Shown: positions 16,163-20,148 of the stretch, piece after piece
Layout of the letters: the number at the start of each line of letters is the position of its first letter
Numbering within the stretch: position 1 is the stretch's first letter
Origin: Cyanobacteria bacterium OH_CDB_20
Lineage (GTDB): Bacteria > Cyanobacteriota > Vampirovibrionia > Gastranaerophilales > Gastranaerophilaceae
DNA: 20,148 nt
Assembly: GCA_023415935.1 (NCBI GenBank)
Contig: JAEZIX010000041.1
Coordinates: 1 to 20,148 of the forward strand
Reading direction: 5' to 3'
Made by a program: the position numbers and the translations under genes
Notes under the pieces: generated by a model
Databases searched by the model: none
Seen by the model: only the letters and a program-made list of their open reading frames with translations
What the model was told of the DNA's origin: nothing

Positions 16163-17789
16163 TCATTGCCTGCCAGTCTTTTAACCACTTTTTCTCTTTA
16201 GTATTAAGCATATCATAATCAATAAGTTTTTCTTCAAATTTGAACTTTGAAAGTGTTTCAATTTTTATTTTAGGGCTTGTTGAATTAATATAGACTGTAT
16301 TTTCAAGCCTTACTCCGCCTTCTCCTGTTTTGTATATTCCAGGTTCTATTGTAAAAACAGCATTTTTAAATATTTTTGTTTTTGATATTACAGAAGGTGC
16401 AACAGCTGGAGGCATTTCATGCACGGAAACTCCAACACCATGACCAGTTGAATGTCCAAATGTATATCCCTTATTATCAATATTATTAATGGTTGTGCGG
16501 GCTTTTTTATCGATATCAAACCAGGTGGAATTTTTCTTATATGAAAATTTATATGCTGCAAAAAATGCTTTTAGAACGGTTGTATAAACCTTTTTTTGTT
16601 TTTTACTTGGCTTACCTTTTATAAAAGTTCTTGTAATATCAGTTGCATAACCGCCTTCATAGTATGCACCGCAATCAACAAGCAAGAAATCGCCGTCTTT
16701 TACTATAATATCTTTTGATGGTGAAGAGTAATGAATTATTGAAGAATTGCTTCCTGCTGCAACAATTGGTTTGAAACTTAATGCCCTTGCTCCATTGTCA
16801 TAGAAGCATTTTTCTAGTGCTTGAGCAATTTCTTTTTCAGAGTATTCGTTATTTTCTTGTAGCATTTTCTCTACAATTTTAAGAGCGGCATCTGTTCTCT
16901 TAAAGGCAGTTTTTATATGCTTAATTTCTGAAGCATTCTTCTTTGATTTTAACAAATATATTTTACTATCTTTAATCGTATTCGATGTATTTATAGCCTC
17001 AAAGTCATTTATAGTAATTGTTTTGGTATCAATGTATAAATTTGATTTTTTTATTTTGGAAAGTTCAATTTTAAATGATTGTAGAGGTAATATTTTTATT
17101 GATTCATAGTTGTTTTGAACATTGTAATCAGTAAAAAGTACAGCATTATCTTTTGAAATTATCATCTTTGCATAGAAAAATGATGAAAAAGGAATGTCAA
17201 AAGATCTTAAATTTGTTAAATAAGCTATATCTTCAAGTGAAGATACAACTATGTAATCATTATCTTGAAGTTTCTTTTGTATTTTGGCTATTTTAGCTTT
17301 TGCAGTTTTTCCTGATATATTTTTTGGAACGTAAACAATATCTTTATACTTTGAAAAGTCTGAGTTTACTATTGGATCAACGTCCAAGGCGATAATTTTT
17401 ATGTTCTTATTTGCAAGTTCATTTTTAAGTGTATTATAAAAATAATTTGATACTTTTGTGCCTGTTAATAGTAATGTTGAGTCATCATTCAAATTTTCGA
17501 CCAATTTTTTTAGATAAGAATCGCCAATTTGGAGTTTAACAACTTCTACAATATTATGATTAACTTCTAAATCGGCTTGCTCGTGGTATCTAGCATCAAC
17601 AAACTGATATATTTTATCTTTTGTAATCAAAGCATCACCTACTGAGCCAGAGAAGCCCGTAAGTTTATATCTTGATGAAAATTCAAGCTGATTATACTCT
17701 ACAAGAAACTCATTCGTAGAGTTTACAAGTAGAGCATCAGCATTGTTATCTTTTAACAATTTACGTAAATCTTTAACAAGATTTGTCAT
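16155..17789 (-). CDS. pepP: Xaa-Pro aminopeptidase (aminopeptidase P, M24B)
   Basis: 544 residues. Removes an N-terminal residue next to proline. Two creatinase-like N-terminal domains (about 1-130 and 150-285) precede the pita-bread catalytic domain. All five metal ligands are visible: D372 and D384 in VDCGAYYEGGYATDITRTF, H450 in STGHGVG, E482 in FTIEPG and E496 in GVRLEN; H353 and H457 are the expected substrate histidines. A short C-terminal M24_C-type tail (LIDYDMLNTKEKKWL) ends the protein. This three-domain form is the type also found in eukaryotic XPNPEP1; the protein is somewhat shorter than usual. It has no signal peptide and so is cytosolic. It starts four bases after the parvulin stop with only a weak AGAAGA ribosome binding site, in an operon with the parvulin and TrmH-type genes. 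The symbol reflects activity, not close relation to E. coli PepP. Confidence 0.92.
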   Translation of the reverse strand: MTNLVKDLRKLLKDNNADALLVNSTNEFLVEYNQLEFSSRYKLTGFSGSVGDALITKDKIYQFVDARYHEQADLEVNHNIVEVVKLQIGDSYLKKLVENLNDDSTLLLTGTKVSNYFYNTLKNELANKNIKIIALDVDPIVNSDFSKYKDIVYVPKNISGKTAKAKIAKIQKKLQDNDYIVVSSLEDIAYLTNLRSFDIPFSSFFYAKMIISKDNAVLFTDYNVQNNYESIKILPLQSFKIELSKIKKSNLYIDTKTITINDFEAINTSNTIKDSKIYLLKSKKNASEIKHIKTAFKRTDAALKIVEKMLQENNEYSEKEIAQALEKCFYDNGARALSFKPIVAAGSNSSIIHYSSPSKDIIVKDGDFLLVDCGAYYEGGYATDITRTFIKGKPSKKQKKVYTTVLKAFFAAYKFSYKKNSTWFDIDKKARTTINNIDNKGYTFGHSTGHGVGVSVHEMPPAVAPSVISKTKIFKNAVFTIEPGIYKTGEGGVRLENTVYINSTSPKIKIETLSKFKFEEKLIDYDMLNTKEKKWLKDWQAMNE

Positions 17790-17793
17790 AATA

Positions 17794-18078
17794 TTAATCT
17801 TCTTGAGCTGTAACCATAATTAAATGATAGCCGAAGCCTGTTTTGATTGGCTCTGAAACTTCCCCGATAGGAAGAGAAAATGCAGCATCTTCAAATTCTT
17901 TTACCATTTGACCGCGTGAGAAAAAGCCTAAATCACCACCTGATGCTCCAGATGGGCATTTAGAAACTCTTGCAGCAACATCTCCAAAATCTGCTCCCGC
18001 TAAAATTTCTTCTCTTAGATTCTTCGCTTCGTCTTCGGTTTCAACTAGCAAGTGGCTTGCTTTTACATAGTTTGACAT
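17794..18078 (-). CDS. Parvulin-type peptidyl-prolyl cis-trans isomerase
   Basis: 94 residues, a stand-alone parvulin domain like E. coli PpiC (93 residues). It speeds cis-trans change at Xaa-Pro bonds. The active-site histidines are H9 in ASHLLV and H85 in GFGYHLI, the conserved cysteine is C41 in SKCPSG, and GGDLGFFSRGQMVKEFEDA is the family core. It has no signal or membrane segment, so it acts in the cytoplasm. A GGAG ribosome binding site lies six bases before the ATG. It leads the operon containing aminopeptidase P, so both proteins act on proline-containing chains, and it is divergent from miaB. Confidence 0.94.
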   Translation of the reverse strand: MSNYVKASHLLVETEDEAKNLREEILAGADFGDVAARVSKCPSGASGGDLGFFSRGQMVKEFEDAAFSLPIGEVSEPIKTGFGYHLIMVTAQED

Positions 18079-18141
18079 ATTTTCTCCAATTTAATAATGT
18101 AACAAGAAAAGTATATCACAGCTTACGCGATTTTTTTCAAG

Positions 18142-18147
18142 TATAAT
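18142..18147 (+). promoter_or_regulatory. Predicted -10 of miaB (leaderless geometry)
   Basis: A perfect TATAAT ends six bases before the miaB ATG (18154), with no Shine-Dalgarno sequence between. The expected -35 position (near 18119-18124) shows no good match. The geometry predicts transcription starting on the start codon. Confidence 0.45.
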
Positions 18148-18153
18148 TGTTAT

Positions 18154-19473
18154 ATGAAAAACTTATATATTGAAACTTTGGGCTGCCAGATGAATAAGTC
18201 GGATAGTGAGAGGATTGCAGGTATTCTTTCTCATTTTGGCTACAATACTTGCGATAACCCTAAAAAAGCAGATTTACTTATTATAAATACATGCAGTATA
18301 AGACAACTATCAACTGATAAAGCATATAGCAGAATAGGATTGTGGGGAAAATGGAAAAAATCCAAACCTCATATTAAAATCGGTATTTGCGGATGTGTTG
18401 CACAACAAGATAAAAATCAAATCCGCTGCCGAGCGCCGTATGTAGATTTGATATTTGGAACACATAATATCTATGAGCTGCCTGAACTTATTAAAAAAAT
18501 AGAAGCAGATGAAAAAGTATGCGCAGTATCTGAAAAAGCTGTTGTAAAGGATGCTAATGATTTTAAAATTGATAGAATACAAGGTGTTAATGCCTGGATT
18601 CCAATAATTGAAGGATGCAACAACTTTTGTACATATTGCGTTGTTCCTTTTACACGCGGGCGTGAACGAAGCAGAAAACCTGATGAAATCATAAAAGAAG
18701 CTGAGAATGCTATTAAAGCAGGTTACAAAGAAATTACTTTGCTTGGGCAAAATGTTGATAGTTATGGTAAAGATTTTGAAGATAAAAACATAACTCTTGC
18801 AAACCTATTAAGAGATTTAAATAAAATTGATGGAAAGTTCAGGATTCGTTTTGTAACTTCTTATCCTACTGATATAAGTGATGACTTGATTGACGCAGTT
18901 TCTGAGTGCAAAAAAGTTTGCGAATACTTCCATATTCCTATGCAATCAGGAAACTCAGACATTTTAAAAGATATGAATAGACGCTATGATAGAGAAACCT
19001 ATGCAAAAATTGTCAAAAAAATCAGAGATAGATTCGAAGATGTTACGATAACTTCTGATTTCATAGCAGGATTTCCTGGTGAAACTCTTGAACAATTTAA
19101 TGATACATTGACTGCTATTGAAGAGTTTGAACTTGATTATCAGAATACAGCAGCATATTCTCCAAGAAAATATACAAAAGCATCAAAAATGGAAGATAAA
19201 TTCATTGATGAAGAGGAAAAAATACGAAGACTTTCTCTTTTAAATGACAAAAACAAAGAGGCTGCACTCAAATCAAATAAAAAATTTGTTGGAAGAACCC
19301 TTGAGGTTTTGATTGAATCAAAAGATGAAAAAAACGGTAAAATTATGTTTACCGGAAGGGCAAGAAACAATAAGCTCATCCATTTTGAAGCACCTGGGGC
19401 AAAGATTGGGGATTTTGTTGACGTAAAAGTCGAAAAAGCACAAACTTGGTGCCTTTATGGAACAATTGAGTAG
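18154..19473 (+). CDS. miaB: tRNA-2-methylthio-N6-dimethylallyladenosine synthase MiaB
   Basis: 439 residues. A radical-SAM methylthiotransferase that converts i6A37 to ms2i6A37 in tRNAs reading UNN codons. The N-terminal UPF0004 domain has the three cysteines of the auxiliary iron-sulfur cluster: C11 in TLGCQMN, C47 in NTCSIR and C81 in GICGCVAQQ. The radical-SAM cluster cysteines are C155, C159 and C162 in EGCNNFCTYCVVPFTRGRE. Downstream are LLGQNVDSYG, FHIPMQSGN and DFIAGFPGET, typical of MiaB, and a TRAM RNA-binding domain ends the protein (about 375-439). The start is supported by full agreement with the family N-terminus, and translation is likely leaderless. The gene is divergent from the parvulin operon; the next gene begins 97 bases later with its own ribosome binding site. 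Confidence 0.97.
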   Translation: MKNLYIETLGCQMNKSDSERIAGILSHFGYNTCDNPKKADLLIINTCSIRQLSTDKAYSRIGLWGKWKKSKPHIKIGICGCVAQQDKNQIRCRAPYVDLIFGTHNIYELPELIKKIEADEKVCAVSEKAVVKDANDFKIDRIQGVNAWIPIIEGCNNFCTYCVVPFTRGRERSRKPDEIIKEAENAIKAGYKEITLLGQNVDSYGKDFEDKNITLANLLRDLNKIDGKFRIRFVTSYPTDISDDLIDAVSECKKVCEYFHIPMQSGNSDILKDMNRRYDRETYAKIVKKIRDRFEDVTITSDFIAGFPGETLEQFNDTLTAIEEFELDYQNTAAYSPRKYTKASKMEDKFIDEEEKIRRLSLLNDKNKEAALKSNKKFVGRTLEVLIESKDEKNGKIMFTGRARNNKLIHFEAPGAKIGDFVDVKVEKAQTWCLYGTIE

Positions 19474-19570
19474 AAATTTTATTTATATATCTTCATATAA
19501 TCCTAAATATTTTAAAGATATTGATCAAATTATTCGATTACTTTAAAAGTTATAAAATGGAGAAATTCTC

Positions 19571-20148
19571 ATGAGAGCTGATTTTGGTCGTGGCGCAAGT
19601 GGCGCAAAAGGTGAAGATACTAAACCTGAGATAGGTGCTAAGGTTGTAAAAAAAGGTAAACCCGATAAACCTTTTACTATTTTTGGCAATATTGGTTGCT
19701 TTACTAAAGCAGCTGACTTAGAAAATAAGATTAAAAATGATACTGATTCTGCTTGGAAAGATGCTGATTCTGATAAAGATGGTTATCTGAGTGAAGATGA
19801 AATATATTCACAAGCGCAAAATTTACTAAAAGGAATGTATGCAGACCTTTATGATTCTGATGATAACTTGACTGCTGAAGGTTTTGATATGCTTAAAACA
19901 TTTATGTATGATGATAAATTTAATGATATGGACCAAGACGGAAATGGCAGTATTGATAGAGGGGAATTCGATTCGTTTTATGAAAATAGGACATTTATGA
20001 ACAATGAAGCAACTGGTAATGGTTCTATAGATGGTAATAGCACCGATGATGGTTATGATGATAAATACTCTGACAGGCCGGAGGGACATTCTGAGCCAGC
20101 ACCAAAAGATTCTTCAAAATCCGAATATGCTGGGTACGGGGGTGGCAC
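19571..20148 (+). CDS. EF-hand calcium-binding protein (3' truncated by window end)
   Basis: The frame is open from the ATG at 19571 to the window end, giving 192 residues with no stop. Two canonical EF-hand loops are visible: DSDKDGYLSEDE (66-77) and DQDGNGSIDRGE (121-132), each with acidic residues at loop positions 1, 3 and 12, an acidic or Asn residue at 5 and Gly at 6. Between them DSDDNLTAEGF (95-105) is a degenerate loop, and TGNGSIDGN (148-156) another partial one, followed by a polar low-complexity tail rich in Ser, Asp, Pro and Gly. The basic, Gly-rich N-terminus is not a signal peptide, and an in-frame TAA at 19553-19555 rules out an extension. A GGAG ribosome binding site lies eight bases before the ATG. 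Function is unknown; calcium binding is very likely. Confidence 0.85.
   Translation, partial: MRADFGRGASGAKGEDTKPEIGAKVVKKGKPDKPFTIFGNIGCFTKAADLENKIKNDTDSAWKDADSDKDGYLSEDEIYSQAQNLLKGMYADLYDSDDNLTAEGFDMLKTFMYDDKFNDMDQDGNGSIDRGEFDSFYENRTFMNNEATGNGSIDGNSTDDGYDDKYSDRPEGHSEPAPKDSSKSEYAGYGGG

Noticed and set aside
18310..18750. 146-codon open frame on the minus strand inside miaB
   Set aside because: Phe/Ser/Ile-rich antisense shadow of a clear miaB gene covering its cysteine motifs.
19826..20089. 87-codon Ile-rich open frame on the minus strand
   Set aside because: Antisense to the EF-hand gene, whose loops are intact; the Ile/His-rich content comes from reading Asp-rich codons backwards.
1..20148. 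Search for tRNA or rRNA genes, CRISPR arrays, insertion sequences, prophage or defence genes
   Set aside because: Intergenic gaps are short (the longest 241 bases) and AT-rich; none folds as a tRNA or holds repeats and spacers, and no transposase, integrase, nuclease-defence or phage gene is encoded.

Overview
The window is strongly AT-rich bacterial chromosome with standard bacterial genetic code use. Two genes carry what I recall as cyanobacterial hallmarks: the MnmC-type methyltransferase (7954-9003), whose C-terminal tail resembles the cyanobacterial form, and the small DprA-like Rossmann protein (10425-10985), a family I know as conserved across cyanobacteria. With the AT-rich composition, the absence of any photosynthesis gene here, and an EF-hand protein, the best guess is a non-photosynthetic cyanobacterial relative (Vampirovibrionia/Melainabacteria, Gastranaerophilales-like). 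This rests on remembered family sequences and is an inference.

Layout. (1) 3-2461, plus strand: the 3' end of a diadenylate cyclase (cdaA), a KDPG-aldolase-like gene and gcvPB, tightly packed. (2) 2447-6673, minus strand: dprA, topA and aroE, read in that order, converging on gcvPB with a 15-base overlap. (3) 6726-7712, minus strand: an orphan NarL-type response regulator and a small cysteine-containing protein with its own promoter. (4) 7954-10388, plus strand: a tRNA MnmC-type methyltransferase followed by an FAD-dependent oxidoreductase, closed by a bidirectional terminator shared with (5) the minus-strand DprA-like gene at 10425-10985. (6) 11063-15401, plus strand: pcrA/uvrD helicase, then a coiled-coil protein with a CHAP-like cysteine peptidase domain. 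(7) 15398-18078, minus strand: parvulin, aminopeptidase P and a TrmH/SpoU methyltransferase, an operon with coupled ends. (8) 18154-20148, plus strand: miaB, then an EF-hand protein cut by the window edge.

Most genes are housekeeping: DNA topology and recombination (topA, dprA, pcrA), RNA modification (MnmC-type enzyme, TrmH-type enzyme, miaB), one-carbon and aromatic metabolism (gcvPB, aroE), proline-peptide turnover and folding, and c-di-AMP signalling. The less ordinary content is the CHAP and EF-hand proteins, both without a signal peptide and with in-frame stops just upstream that rule out an N-terminal extension; the methyltransferase/FAD-oxidoreductase pair, which recalls the two halves of MnmC; and a repeated promoter geometry in which a -10 hexamer ends exactly six bases before the ATG (dprA, the MnmC-type gene, the FAD oxidoreductase, miaB), implying leaderless mRNAs alongside genes with good Shine-Dalgarno sequences.

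No intergenic stretch exceeds 300 bases; the longest, 7713-7953, holds the response-regulator promoter region with a dyad and the methyltransferase promoter. I saw no tRNA, rRNA, CRISPR array, insertion sequence or prophage gene.
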